The translations under genes and the position numbers were made by a program. 64,000 nt of DNA from Flavobacterium johnsoniae. GTDB lineage: Bacteria > Bacteroidota > Bacteroidia > Flavobacteriales > Flavobacteriaceae. Positions 52,688 through 61,436 of the stretch are shown here, piece by piece. The stretch is taken from positions 434,001 to 498,000 of the forward strand of contig NZ_MLFK01000009.1 of NCBI RefSeq assembly GCF_001879205.1, read 5' to 3'. Positions within the stretch are counted from its first letter, which is position 1. Every line of letters begins with the position of its first letter. A model generated the notes under the pieces. The model was not told where the DNA came from, ran no database searches, and was given only the letters and a program-made list of their open reading frames with translations.

Positions 52688-53869
52688 ATGAATATGAATA
52701 GAGAGAAAGTTCAAATTTTTGACACCACTTTACGCGACGGTGAACAAGTTCCAGGATGTAAGTTAGATACTAAACAAAAATTAGTTATCGCAGAACGACT
52801 AGACAAAATGGGAGTTGATGTTATCGAAGCCGGTTTTCCTGTGTCAAGTCCGGGCGATTTTTTATCGGTCTCTGAGATTTGTAAAATTGTAGAAAACGCA
52901 ACCGTCTGCGGACTAACAAGAGCCGTGAAAAACGACATTGATGTTGCTGCAGCTGCTTTAAAGCATGCTAAGAAACCTAGAATCCATACCGGAATCGGAA
53001 CTTCACAATCTCATATACTCCATAAATTAAATACCACTCCAGAAGATATTATTGCAAGAGCAAAATACGCTGTGGCACATGCAAAATCGTATGTAGAAGA
53101 TGTTGAATTCTACGCAGAAGATGCAGGTAGAACAGATAATGCTTTCCTTGCAAAAGTTTGTGAAGAAGTAATTAAATCAGGGGCTACAGTATTAAATATT
53201 CCTGATACAACAGGATATTGTCTTCCGGAAGAATACGGAGCAAAAATTAAATATTTGAAAGAAAACGTAAAAGGAATCGAAAATGTAATCCTTTCATGTC
53301 ACTGTCATAATGATTTAGGAATGGCAACTGCAAACTCAATTGCAGGAGCTATAAATGGTGCAAGACAAATTGAGTGTACTATTAATGGTATTGGAGAAAG
53401 AGCTGGGAATACAGCACTTGAAGAAGTGGTGATGATTTTCAAACAACATCCATACTTAAACCTAGACACAAACATTAATACAAGAGAATTAAACGAAATG
53501 AGCCGTTTGGTTTCTGAAAGTATGGGAATGATTGTGCAGCCAAACAAAGCAATTGTTGGAGCAAATGCTTTTGCACACAGTTCAGGAATTCATCAGGACG
53601 GTGTAATTAAAAACAGAGCAACTTACGAAATCATGGATCCGCTAGATGTGGGCGTAAACGAATCTTCTATCATTTTGACAGCAAGAAGCGGAAGAGCAGC
53701 ATTGGCTTACCGTGCTAAAAAAGTAGGTTACGAATTAACAAAAGTACAATTAGATATTGTATATGTTGAGTTTTTGAAATTTGCAGATATCAAAAAAGAA
53801 GTGCTTGATGCTGATATTCATCAAATTATCGAAGCTTCTAAAATTGAAGGCGATTTAATCAGAAGCTAG
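52688..53869 (+). CDS. leuA: 2-isopropylmalate synthase, short form
   Basis: LeuA condenses acetyl-CoA and 2-ketoisovalerate to start leucine synthesis. It has the DRE-TIM signature IFDTTLRDGEQVPGCKL, the metal ligands in LSCHCHNDLGMATA, and GANAFAHSSGIHQDG. At 393 residues it is about 120 shorter than LeuA proteins with a C-terminal allosteric domain, ending just after the subdomain. So leucine feedback through that domain is not expected here. Homocitrate- or citramalate-synthase relatives are similar, but the leuB neighbour supports LeuA. A second Met lies two codons on. Confidence 0.9.
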   Translation: MNMNREKVQIFDTTLRDGEQVPGCKLDTKQKLVIAERLDKMGVDVIEAGFPVSSPGDFLSVSEICKIVENATVCGLTRAVKNDIDVAAAALKHAKKPRIHTGIGTSQSHILHKLNTTPEDIIARAKYAVAHAKSYVEDVEFYAEDAGRTDNAFLAKVCEEVIKSGATVLNIPDTTGYCLPEEYGAKIKYLKENVKGIENVILSCHCHNDLGMATANSIAGAINGARQIECTINGIGERAGNTALEEVVMIFKQHPYLNLDTNINTRELNEMSRLVSESMGMIVQPNKAIVGANAFAHSSGIHQDGVIKNRATYEIMDPLDVGVNESSIILTARSGRAALAYRAKKVGYELTKVQLDIVYVEFLKFADIKKEVLDADIHQIIEASKIEGDLIRS

Positions 53870-53887
53870 TTAAAAAAGAGGATAGCA

Positions 53888-53927
53888 GAAAGAGAATAGA
53901 GGAAAGAGAATAGAAGAAAGAGAAAAT
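53888..53927. repeat. 14-nt tandem repeat in the leuA-leuB spacer
   Basis: GAAAGAGAATAGA occurs at 53888 and 53902, and a partial copy at 53916 (period 14). It is purine-rich on the coding strand and ends about 32 nt before the leuB start. Confidence 0.7.
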
Positions 53928-53959
53928 TAAAGATTTAAATACATAAAGAACGAGACGTT

Positions 53960-55078
53960 ATGAATTTGAAAATAGCTGTATTACCAGGAGATGGAATTGG
54001 ACCGGAAGTAATTTCGCAGGCCAAAAAAGCATTATATGCTATAGGTGAGGTGTATAATCATGAATTTGTTTTTGAAGAAGCGCTCATGGGTGCGATTGCC
54101 ATTGACAAAACAGGAAGCCCTCTCCCGGAACAGACTTTAAATCTTTGTTTAAATACTGATGCCGTTTTATTTGGTGCAATTGGAGATCCTAAGTACGATA
54201 ACAACCCAAATGCGAAAGTTCGTCCGGAGCAGGGATTGTTGAAACTTCGTAAAGAATTAGGCTTGTTTGCCAACATTCGTCCTATTAAACCTTATAAGTC
54301 ATTGGTTGAAGCATCTCCTTTAAAAAGAGAAATTATTGAAGGAGCAGATTTTACTATTTTCAGAGAATTAACAGGTGGCGCTTATTTTGGAGCTAAAACA
54401 CTTAATGAAGAAGGAACACACGCTTCAGATTTATGTGAATATTCAGAAGAAGAAATTACCAGAATTGCACATTTAGCTTTTAAATCGGCACAAAACCGCC
54501 GCAAGAAGTTAACAATGGTTGACAAAGCAAATGTTTTGGAAACTTCAAGATTGTGGAGAAGAGTCGTTCAAAAAGTAGGAGAGAACTATCCGGATGTGAT
54601 CTTAGACTTTTTGTTTGTAGATAACGCGGCAATGCAATTGATATTAAACCCAAAACAATTTGATGTGATTTTGACAGAAAATTTATTTGGAGATATTTTA
54701 TCAGATGAAGCCAGCGTAATTACAGGTTCAATAGGTTTATTAGCATCGGCATCATTAGGAGAAAAAAATGCGCTTTTCGAACCAATTCACGGATCTTATC
54801 CTCAGGCAAAAGGAAAAAATATTGCCAATCCAATTGCTTCTATTTTATCAGCAGCAATGTTGTTGGAGCATTTCGGATTGTTCACAGAAGCAAATGTAAT
54901 TTATCAGGCAATTGAAAAAGCGATTGAATATAAGGTAGTTACGGTTGATTTAAAACCAGATTCAAAATTTGGTACAAATGAAGTAGGAGAGTTTGTTTCT
55001 AATTTCATTTTTAGCAAAGATGACCTGTTATATTTCAATAATGACAATGTTTATATTGGTCAGTCAACAATAGTTTAG
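53960..55078 (+). CDS. leuB: 3-isopropylmalate dehydrogenase
   Basis: LeuB oxidises and decarboxylates 3-isopropylmalate with NAD. The 372-residue protein begins IAVLPGDGIGPEVISQA and has FTIFRELTGGAYFG, the metal-binding region TENLFGDILSDEASVITGSIGLL, and FEPIHGSYPQAKG. It is followed by the ilv attenuator. The isomerase genes leuC and leuD, needed between leuA and leuB, are not in this window. Confidence 0.97.
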   Translation: MNLKIAVLPGDGIGPEVISQAKKALYAIGEVYNHEFVFEEALMGAIAIDKTGSPLPEQTLNLCLNTDAVLFGAIGDPKYDNNPNAKVRPEQGLLKLRKELGLFANIRPIKPYKSLVEASPLKREIIEGADFTIFRELTGGAYFGAKTLNEEGTHASDLCEYSEEEITRIAHLAFKSAQNRRKKLTMVDKANVLETSRLWRRVVQKVGENYPDVILDFLFVDNAAMQLILNPKQFDVILTENLFGDILSDEASVITGSIGLLASASLGEKNALFEPIHGSYPQAKGKNIANPIASILSAAMLLEHFGLFTEANVIYQAIEKAIEYKVVTVDLKPDSKFGTNEVGEFVSNFIFSKDDLLYFNNDNVYIGQSTIV

Positions 55079-55160
55079 ATTTTTTATTAAAATGATGAAT
55101 TAAATAACAAGAAGTATTGAAAATGTTGAGATTTTATTTTTTTAGTTCTTAAAGTTTTTA

Positions 55161-55168
55161 TACTTTTG
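55161..55168 (+). promoter_or_regulatory. -7 box for the ilv operon
   Basis: TACTTTTG matches TAnnTTTG and ends 20 nt before the leader peptide ATG at 55189. The -33 element is unclear. Confidence 0.5.
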
Positions 55169-55188
55169 TAACACTAAAAAAATAAAGG

Positions 55189-55263
55189 ATGCAAATCTCA
55201 ATTATTATTACTTCTGTCGTTGTTGTCAATGTGATTCACACATCTGCATCGGGAATGGTATAA
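55189..55263 (+). CDS. Ile/Val-rich leader peptide of the ilv operon
   Basis: A 24-residue open frame, beginning MQISIIITSVVVVNVIHT and ending GMV, contains five Ile and six Val codons and no Leu codon. It follows a promoter box and precedes a terminator and ilvD. The runs III and VVVV would stall ribosomes when Ile- or Val-tRNA is short, letting transcription pass the terminator. The absence of Leu codons fits an operon making Ile/Val, with leuAB lying upstream of the attenuator. Call by codon content and position only. Confidence 0.85.
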   Translation: MQISIIITSVVVVNVIHTSASGMV

Positions 55264-55286
55264 ATATAATTGAAAAACTATATTAC

Positions 55287-55317
55287 AAACCTTCCAAATA
55301 CTGGAAGGTTTTTTTTT
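55287..55317 (+). terminator. Attenuator terminator of the ilv operon
   Basis: AAACCTTCCA (55287-55296) pairs perfectly with TGGAAGGTTT (55302-55311), with a 5-nt loop and a T run. It lies 23 nt after the leader stop and 29 nt before ilvD. Confidence 0.88.
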
Positions 55318-55346
55318 GAATAAAAATTAAAAAAATAAATACAATA

Positions 55347-57020
55347 ATGGAATTAAATAAGTACAGCAAAACCATCACTCAAGATCAAACGCAACCTGCA
55401 GCGCAAGCCATGTTGTACGGTATTGGTTTAACTGAAGAAGATTTGAAAAAAGCACAAGTGGGTATTGTGAGTATGGGTTACGATGGTAACACTTGCAACA
55501 TGCATTTGAACGATTTAGCAAAAGATGTTAAAAAAGGTGTTTGGGATGCTGATCTGGTCGGACTTATTTTTAATACCATTGGTGTAAGTGACGGTATTTC
55601 TAACGGAACAGAGGGAATGCGTTATTCATTGGTTTCTCGTGATGTTATTGCAGATTCTATCGAGACTGTTGTGGGTGCACAATGGTATGATGGTATAATT
55701 GCAATTCCAGGCTGTGATAAAAATATGCCGGGAGCTTTAATTGCAATGGGAAGATTAAATCGTCCGGCAATGATGGTTTACGGAGGATCTATCCATTCTG
55801 GAAAATGGAAAGGAGAATCATTGAATATTGTTTCGGCTTTTGAAGCTTTAGGTAAAAAAGTGAGAAACGAAATTACTCCGGAAGATTTTAAAGGTGTGAT
55901 TCAAAATTCCTGCCCTGGGCCTGGTGCTTGCGGCGGAATGTATACTGCCAATACCATGTCTTCTGCAATTGAAGCATTAGGAATGAGTCTGCCTTACAGT
56001 TCTTCAAATCCTGCTTTGAGTCAGGAAAAAAGAGACGAATGTGCAGCTGCGGGTGCGGCGATAAAAATTTTATTAGAAAAAGATATTAAGCCAAAAGATA
56101 TCATGACTCGCAAAGCTTTTGAAAATGCTATTACCATTGTAGCAGTTTTAGGAGGTTCTACAAATGCGGTTATGCACTTAATTGCAATGGCACACTCTGT
56201 TGGCATCACAATTACTTTAGATGATTTTCAGGCAATTAATGACAGAACTCCGGTTTTGGCAGACATGAAACCAAGTGGTAAATATATGATGGAGGATATT
56301 CATGCAGTGGGAGGAATTCCGTCGGTAATGAAATATTTACTAAAAGTAGGGCTTATTCATGGAGATTGTTTGACAGTAACAGGAAAAACAGTAGCAGAAA
56401 ATTTAGCTTCAACTCCAGATTTACAAGATGGGCAAGAAGTGATTCATGAAATTCAGAAAGCTTTAAAACCAACAGGAAATATTCAGGTTTTATACGGAAA
56501 TCTTGCTTCTGAAGGTGCTGTAGCAAAAATCAGCGGAAAAGAAGGAGAGTATTTTGAAGGGCCTGCTGTAGTATTTGAAGGAGAATTTGAAGTAATTCCA
56601 GGACTTGAGGCCGGAAAAATAAAACCGGGCAGTGTAGTCGTCATCAGGTATTGTGGACCAAAAGGTGGTCCGGGGATGCCTGAAATGCTGAAACCTACAT
56701 CTGCGATTATTGGAGCCGGATTAGGAAGCAGCTGTGCACTGATTACAGACGGCAGGTTCTCTGGAGGTTCACATGGCTTTGTCGTAGGACACATTACACC
56801 AGAGGCTTATGACGGCGGTGGTATTGCTTTAGTAAAAGATGGTGATTTAATCGCGATCGATGCTGTAAAAAATACAATCGACCTGAAGATTTCCGACGAA
56901 GAATTTGCAGCTAGAAAAGCGGCTTGGGTTCAACCGCCGTTGAAAGTTACAAAAGGAGTTTTGCTTAAATACGCAAGATCGGTTTCCAGCGCTTCTACAG
57001 GCTGTGTTACCGATAATTAA
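55347..57020 (+). CDS. ilvD: Dihydroxyacid dehydratase
   Basis: IlvD dehydrates dihydroxy acids in valine and isoleucine synthesis using an iron-sulfur cluster. The 557-residue protein has cluster Cys in GNTCNMHLND, IPGCDKNMPGAL and NSCPGPGACGGMYTANTMSS. The C-terminal SGGSHGFVVGHITPEA is conserved. It is the first structural gene after the attenuator and is followed by ilvB with a 62-nt gap. Confidence 0.97.
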   Translation: MELNKYSKTITQDQTQPAAQAMLYGIGLTEEDLKKAQVGIVSMGYDGNTCNMHLNDLAKDVKKGVWDADLVGLIFNTIGVSDGISNGTEGMRYSLVSRDVIADSIETVVGAQWYDGIIAIPGCDKNMPGALIAMGRLNRPAMMVYGGSIHSGKWKGESLNIVSAFEALGKKVRNEITPEDFKGVIQNSCPGPGACGGMYTANTMSSAIEALGMSLPYSSSNPALSQEKRDECAAAGAAIKILLEKDIKPKDIMTRKAFENAITIVAVLGGSTNAVMHLIAMAHSVGITITLDDFQAINDRTPVLADMKPSGKYMMEDIHAVGGIPSVMKYLLKVGLIHGDCLTVTGKTVAENLASTPDLQDGQEVIHEIQKALKPTGNIQVLYGNLASEGAVAKISGKEGEYFEGPAVVFEGEFEVIPGLEAGKIKPGSVVVIRYCGPKGGPGMPEMLKPTSAIIGAGLGSSCALITDGRFSGGSHGFVVGHITPEAYDGGGIALVKDGDLIAIDAVKNTIDLKISDEEFAARKAAWVQPPLKVTKGVLLKYARSVSSASTGCVTDN

Positions 57021-57082
57021 TCGACAAAAAATGAATTTTGGAAATAATAATTTTTCTGAATTCTAAACAATAAAATTACCAA

Positions 57083-58780
57083 ATGGGAACAATTAGAATA
57101 TCAGGCGCTGAAGCCGTTATTAGATGCTTATTAGAAGAAGGAGTAGACTTAATCTATGGTTATCCGGGAGGAGCAATCATGCCTGTTTACGACGAATTAT
57201 ATAAATTTCAGGACCAGCTGCACCACGTTTTAGTTCGTCATGAACAAGGCGCAACGCACGCAGCTCAGGGATATGCGAGAGCAACAGGAAAAGTAGGAGT
57301 TGCTATTGCAACTTCTGGACCGGGGGCGACCAATCTGGTTACCGGAATTGCCGATGCTCAAATCGATTCGACTCCAATGGTTTGTATTACAGGTCAGGTT
57401 GGAAGACATTTATTAGGATCTGATGCATTTCAGGAAACAGATATTATCGGAATTTCAACTCCTGTAACAAAATGGAATTTCCAGGTTACGGAGGCTTCTC
57501 AAATTCCTGAAATTATAGCCAAAGCATTTTATATCGCGCGTTCTGGACGTCCAGGCCCTGTATTAATTGATATTACTAAAAACGCTCAGTTTGATGAGTT
57601 CGATTTTAGTTACGAAAAATGTACCGGAATCAGAAGTTATGTGCCAGTTCCAAAATTAAAGTTAGATAAAGTTGCCGAAGCTGCAGCATTGATTAACAGT
57701 GCCAAAAAACCTCTTATCGTTTTTGGTCAGGGAATCATTTTAGGTCAGGCTGAAGCTGAATTCAAAGCTTTACTTGAAAAATCAGGAATTCCGGCCGCAT
57801 GGACTATTTTGGGACTTTCGGCTTTGCCAACAGATCATCCTTTGAATGTTGGGATGTTAGGAATGCACGGAAATTATGCACCTAACTTACTGACTAATGA
57901 GTGCGATGTTTTAATTGCTTTCGGAATGCGTTTTGATGATCGTGTTACAGGTAAATTAAGCACTTATGCAAAACAGGCAAAAGTTATTCACTTTGAGATT
58001 GATCCTGCGGAAGTTGATAAAAACGTTAAAACAGAAATCGCTGTTTTAGGCGATGTAAAAGAATCTCTGACGGCTTTATTGCCGTTAATTGATGCAAAAT
58101 CTCACGATGCATGGCTTAATGAATTCAGAGAACTTCATAAAATAGAAATAGAATCTGTTATTAATGAAGAACTTAATCCAAGCAATGGCAAAGGTATTTC
58201 TATGGGAGAAACCATCGAAATGATTAATAAACACTCAAAAGGAGATGCTATTATCGTTTCAGATGTTGGCCAGCACCAAATGTTTGCGTGTCGTTATGCT
58301 AAATTTAATTCAACCAAAAGTAATATTACCTCGGGAGGATTAGGAACAATGGGATTTGCTCTTCCGGCTGCAATTGGAGCTAAAATGGGAAAACCAGAGC
58401 GCGAAGTTGTTGCAATTATTGGTGATGGCGGTTTCCAGATGACAATTCAGGAATTAGGAACTATTTTTCAAACTCAGGTACCGGTAAAAATTGTCATTCT
58501 AAACAATGAGTTTTTAGGAATGGTGCGTCAATGGCAGGAATTGTTCTTTGACAACAGATATGCATCTACAAAAATGATTAATCCAAATTTCACTGCAATT
58601 GCTGAAGGTTATCATATTAAATCTAAAAAAGTGACACAACGTGAAGATTTAGATGCTGCAGTTGCTGAAATGCTGGCTTCAAAAGATTCCTATTTCTTAG
58701 AGGTCATGGTAGAAAAGGAAAACAATGTTTTCCCAATGATTCCAACAGGAGCTTGTGTTTCAGAAATCAGATTAAGCTAA
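57083..58780 (+). CDS. ilvB: Acetolactate synthase, large subunit
   Basis: IlvB is the thiamine-diphosphate subunit that makes acetolactate or acetohydroxybutyrate. The 565-residue protein has the catalytic Glu in VLVRHEQGATHAAQGYARATG, FAD-linked GMRFDDRVTGKL, and the ThDP/Mg motif GDGGFQMTIQELGT followed by LNNEFLGMVRQWQELF. It is followed by ilvN, its regulatory partner, across an 85-nt periodic spacer. Confidence 0.97.
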   Translation: MGTIRISGAEAVIRCLLEEGVDLIYGYPGGAIMPVYDELYKFQDQLHHVLVRHEQGATHAAQGYARATGKVGVAIATSGPGATNLVTGIADAQIDSTPMVCITGQVGRHLLGSDAFQETDIIGISTPVTKWNFQVTEASQIPEIIAKAFYIARSGRPGPVLIDITKNAQFDEFDFSYEKCTGIRSYVPVPKLKLDKVAEAAALINSAKKPLIVFGQGIILGQAEAEFKALLEKSGIPAAWTILGLSALPTDHPLNVGMLGMHGNYAPNLLTNECDVLIAFGMRFDDRVTGKLSTYAKQAKVIHFEIDPAEVDKNVKTEIAVLGDVKESLTALLPLIDAKSHDAWLNEFRELHKIEIESVINEELNPSNGKGISMGETIEMINKHSKGDAIIVSDVGQHQMFACRYAKFNSTKSNITSGGLGTMGFALPAAIGAKMGKPEREVVAIIGDGGFQMTIQELGTIFQTQVPVKIVILNNEFLGMVRQWQELFFDNRYASTKMINPNFTAIAEGYHIKSKKVTQREDLDAAVAEMLASKDSYFLEVMVEKENNVFPMIPTGACVSEIRLS

Positions 58781-58793
58781 ATTAAAGTTTCAT

Positions 58794-58847
58794 GTTTCAA
58801 GTTTTTTGAGTTTCAAGTTGTAGAACCTGAAACCTGAAACTTGAAAC
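58794..58847. repeat. Inverted and 7-nt periodic repeat in the ilvB-ilvN spacer
   Basis: CCTGAAA, CCTGAAA and CTTGAAA occur at 7-nt spacing (58826-58847). AACTTGAAAC at 58838-58847 is the exact complement of GTTTCAAGTT at 58794-58803. The repeat ends 18 nt before ilvN. Confidence 0.65.
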
Positions 58848-58865
58848 AAAAAAAACTAAAAACAA

Positions 58866-59396
58866 ATGGAAGATAAAACATTTACCATATCGGTATACTC
58901 AGAAAATAACGTGGGTTTGTTAAATAGAATATCAGGAATATTCTTAAAGCGTCACATTAACATATTAAGTCTAAACGTTTCAGAATCAGAAATAGAAAAT
59001 GTTTCGAGATTTATCATTGTAGTAAATACAACTGAAAAATGGGTTCAGAATATCGTGGGTCAGATCGAAAAACAAATTGAAGTTATAAAAGCATTTTATC
59101 ATACAGATGAAGAAACTATTTTTCTGGAAAATGCACTCTTTAAAATTGCTTCAAATTTGTTATTTGACGAGAAACAAATTCAAAATATTATCAAAGACAG
59201 TCAGTCTACGATTGTAACAGTTTCAAGGGATTTCTTTGTAATTTCAAAATCAGGAAGACGTTCTGAAATTGAAGAATTATACCAAAAGTTCAAACCGTAC
59301 GGAATTATGCAGTTTGTTCGTTCGGGAAGAATTTCGGTTTCTAAACAAAAAATGGAGATTTCATCTCTATTAGAATCATTAACACAGAACAATTAA
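58866..59396 (+). CDS. ilvN: Acetolactate synthase, small regulatory subunit
   Basis: IlvN controls IlvB activity and gives feedback inhibition, usually by valine. The 176-residue protein has an N-terminal ACT domain (about 1-75; FTISVYSENNVGLLNRISGIFLKRHINILSLNVS) and a C-terminal domain (IVTVSRDFFVISKSGRRSEIEELYQKFKPYG). Length and order fit IlvN/IlvH proteins. It is followed by ilvC. Confidence 0.95.
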   Translation: MEDKTFTISVYSENNVGLLNRISGIFLKRHINILSLNVSESEIENVSRFIIVVNTTEKWVQNIVGQIEKQIEVIKAFYHTDEETIFLENALFKIASNLLFDEKQIQNIIKDSQSTIVTVSRDFFVISKSGRRSEIEELYQKFKPYGIMQFVRSGRISVSKQKMEISSLLESLTQNN

Positions 59397-59475
59397 AAAA
59401 CGATTTTTTAGAATCGTAATTATTTATAATATAATCAATTATTAAATTTCATTTCATTAAATATTTTAAAACAAA

Positions 59476-60945
59476 ATGGCAAATTATTTCAACACACTAC
59501 CACTTAGATTACAATTAGAGCAACTAGGAGTTTGCGAATTTATGGAGCAATCAGAATTTGCAGACGGAATTTCAGCATTAGCTGGAAAAAAAGTTGTTAT
59601 CGTTGGATGTGGTGCACAAGGTTTGAATCAAGGTTTAAACATGAGAGATTCAGGTTTAGATATTTCTTATGCATTGCGTGCAGATGCAATTGCAGAAAAG
59701 AGAGCTTCATATAAAAATGCAACTGAAAATGGATTTAAAGTAGGTACTTATGAAGAATTAATTCCAACTGCTGATTTAGTTTGTAATCTTACTCCGGATA
59801 AACAACACACCGCTGTAGTTACTGCTATTATGCCATTAATGAAACAAGGATCTACTTTAGCATATTCTCATGGTTTCAATATTGTTGAAGAAGGAATGCA
59901 AATTCGTAAAGATATTACAGTTATTATGTGTGCTCCTAAATGTCCTGGTTCTGAGGTGCGTGAAGAGTACAAAAGAGGCTTTGGTGTTCCAACACTTATT
60001 GCAGTTCACCCTGAAAACGATCCAAACGGTTTTGGTTTAGATCAGGCAAAAGCTTATGCTGTAGCAACTGGCGGACACAAGGCGGGAGTTTTAAGATCAT
60101 CTTTCGTTGCAGAGGTAAAATCAGATTTAATGGGTGAGCAGACTATTCTTTGCGGATTGCTGCAAACTGGATCTATTTTATGCTTTGATAAAATGGTTGA
60201 AAAAGGAATTGATCCTGCTTATGCTTCAAAATTAATTCAATACGGATGGGAAACTATCACAGAAGCTTTGAAACACGGAGGTATCACAAATATGATGGAC
60301 CGTTTATCAAATCCTGCAAAAATTGAAGCTTATGAATTGGCAGAAGAATTAAAAGATATCATGCGTCCGTTATTCCAAAAACACCAGGATGATATTATTT
60401 CTGGCGAATTCTCGAGAACAATGATGATCGACTGGGCTAATGACGATGTAAACTTGCTAAAATGGAGGGCTGCAACAGGAGAAACTAATTTCGAAAAAAC
60501 AGCACCGCAAGAAGCTCCAATCTCTGAGCAAGAATATTTTGACAATGGAGTTTTAATGATTGCAATGGTAAAAGCAGGTGTAGAATTGGCTTTTGAAACA
60601 ATGACTGAGGCTGGAATTATCGAAGAATCAGCTTATTACGAGTCTTTACACGAATTGCCATTAATTGCAAACACAATTGCAAGAAAGAAATTATTCGAAA
60701 TGAACCGTGTAATTTCTGATACGGCAGAATATGGCTGTTATTTATTTGACCATGCTTGTAAACCGTTATTAACTGAATTTATGAAAACTGTGGATACTAA
60801 TATTATAGGAAAACCGTTTTCAACTTCAAATGGAGTAGATAATACAGTTTTAATTGCTGTTAACAAAGAAATTCGTCAGCACCCTATCGAAGAAGTAGGT
60901 GCTTGGTTAAGAGAGTCTATGACTGCAATGAAAAAAATTGGATAA
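59476..60945 (+). CDS. ilvC: Ketol-acid reductoisomerase, class II
   Basis: IlvC isomerises and reduces acetolactate-type compounds with NADPH. At 489 residues it is the long class II form, with duplicated C-terminal knotted domains. It has VVIVGCGAQGLNQGLNMRDSG for cofactor binding, MCAPKCPGSEVREEY and DLMGEQTILCGLLQ. It is the last gene of the operon. A likely terminator lies at 61242-61277 after a hairpin-rich 3' region. Confidence 0.97.
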   Translation: MANYFNTLPLRLQLEQLGVCEFMEQSEFADGISALAGKKVVIVGCGAQGLNQGLNMRDSGLDISYALRADAIAEKRASYKNATENGFKVGTYEELIPTADLVCNLTPDKQHTAVVTAIMPLMKQGSTLAYSHGFNIVEEGMQIRKDITVIMCAPKCPGSEVREEYKRGFGVPTLIAVHPENDPNGFGLDQAKAYAVATGGHKAGVLRSSFVAEVKSDLMGEQTILCGLLQTGSILCFDKMVEKGIDPAYASKLIQYGWETITEALKHGGITNMMDRLSNPAKIEAYELAEELKDIMRPLFQKHQDDIISGEFSRTMMIDWANDDVNLLKWRAATGETNFEKTAPQEAPISEQEYFDNGVLMIAMVKAGVELAFETMTEAGIIEESAYYESLHELPLIANTIARKKLFEMNRVISDTAEYGCYLFDHACKPLLTEFMKTVDTNIIGKPFSTSNGVDNTVLIAVNKEIRQHPIEEVGAWLRESMTAMKKIG

Positions 60946-61055
60946 TAAATTTGTGAATTACCACACATTTAAATGAAGTGGAATTTGCTCTGTATCAATG
61001 TTTTGAATTTAATATTTTGAATTAGTAAGCACTTATTAAAAAATAGATATAGATG

Positions 61056-61241
61056 CATGTTGCATTCACTTAACTTCGTGAGGTTAGCAAGTTAAGTGAG
61101 GCTGATCCCTAAAAATGGGGTATACTTTTAGTATACTTGTTGAAATTTCTATTTTAATTAATAAAGATGCTGCTATTTTCAAAATAGATAAGTATTGTAA
61201 TGCAGAATTACAAAATTAATTGTTATTGAAATTTGTTAAAT
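61056..61241 (+). ncRNA. Hairpin-rich 3' region, candidate small RNA
   Basis: After ilvC the sequence has a perfect 11-bp inverted repeat TCACTTAACTT (61066-61076) with AAGTTAAGTGA (61089-61099), and the alternative pairing TAAC/GGTTA inside it. CCCTAAAAATGGGG (61107-61120) and GTATAC-5-GTATAC (61120-61136) follow. A U-tailed hairpin ends the stretch. It may be a processed small RNA, a 3' stability element or an operator zone. I found no promoter of its own. Confidence 0.45.
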
Positions 61242-61277
61242 AAAAAGGTGTGATAATTTGTTTGTCATGCCTTTTTT
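61242..61277 (+). terminator. Intrinsic terminator of the ilv operon
   Basis: AAAAAGGTGTGA (61242-61253) pairs with TCATGCCTTTTTT (61265-61277), with two G-U pairs and a T run. It separates the ilv region from acs. Confidence 0.75.
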
Positions 61278-61436
61278 GTGATTTACATTTTTCTTTAAAA
61301 CATGTTTTTTTAGAATAACTTTAAAAAAAACGTATATTTTATTTATTATATGTTTTTTTTTGACAAAATTTATGAATTAAATAATTTTAAGAATAGAAGC
61401 AGATTTAATACATTTATAAAAAAATTCCACAAAACT

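Noticed and set aside
61350..61436. N-terminal extension of acetyl-CoA synthetase by 29 residues from an ATG at 61350.
   Set aside because: The extension is Phe/Asn/Lys-rich low-complexity sequence, and the family start aligns with the ATG at 61437.
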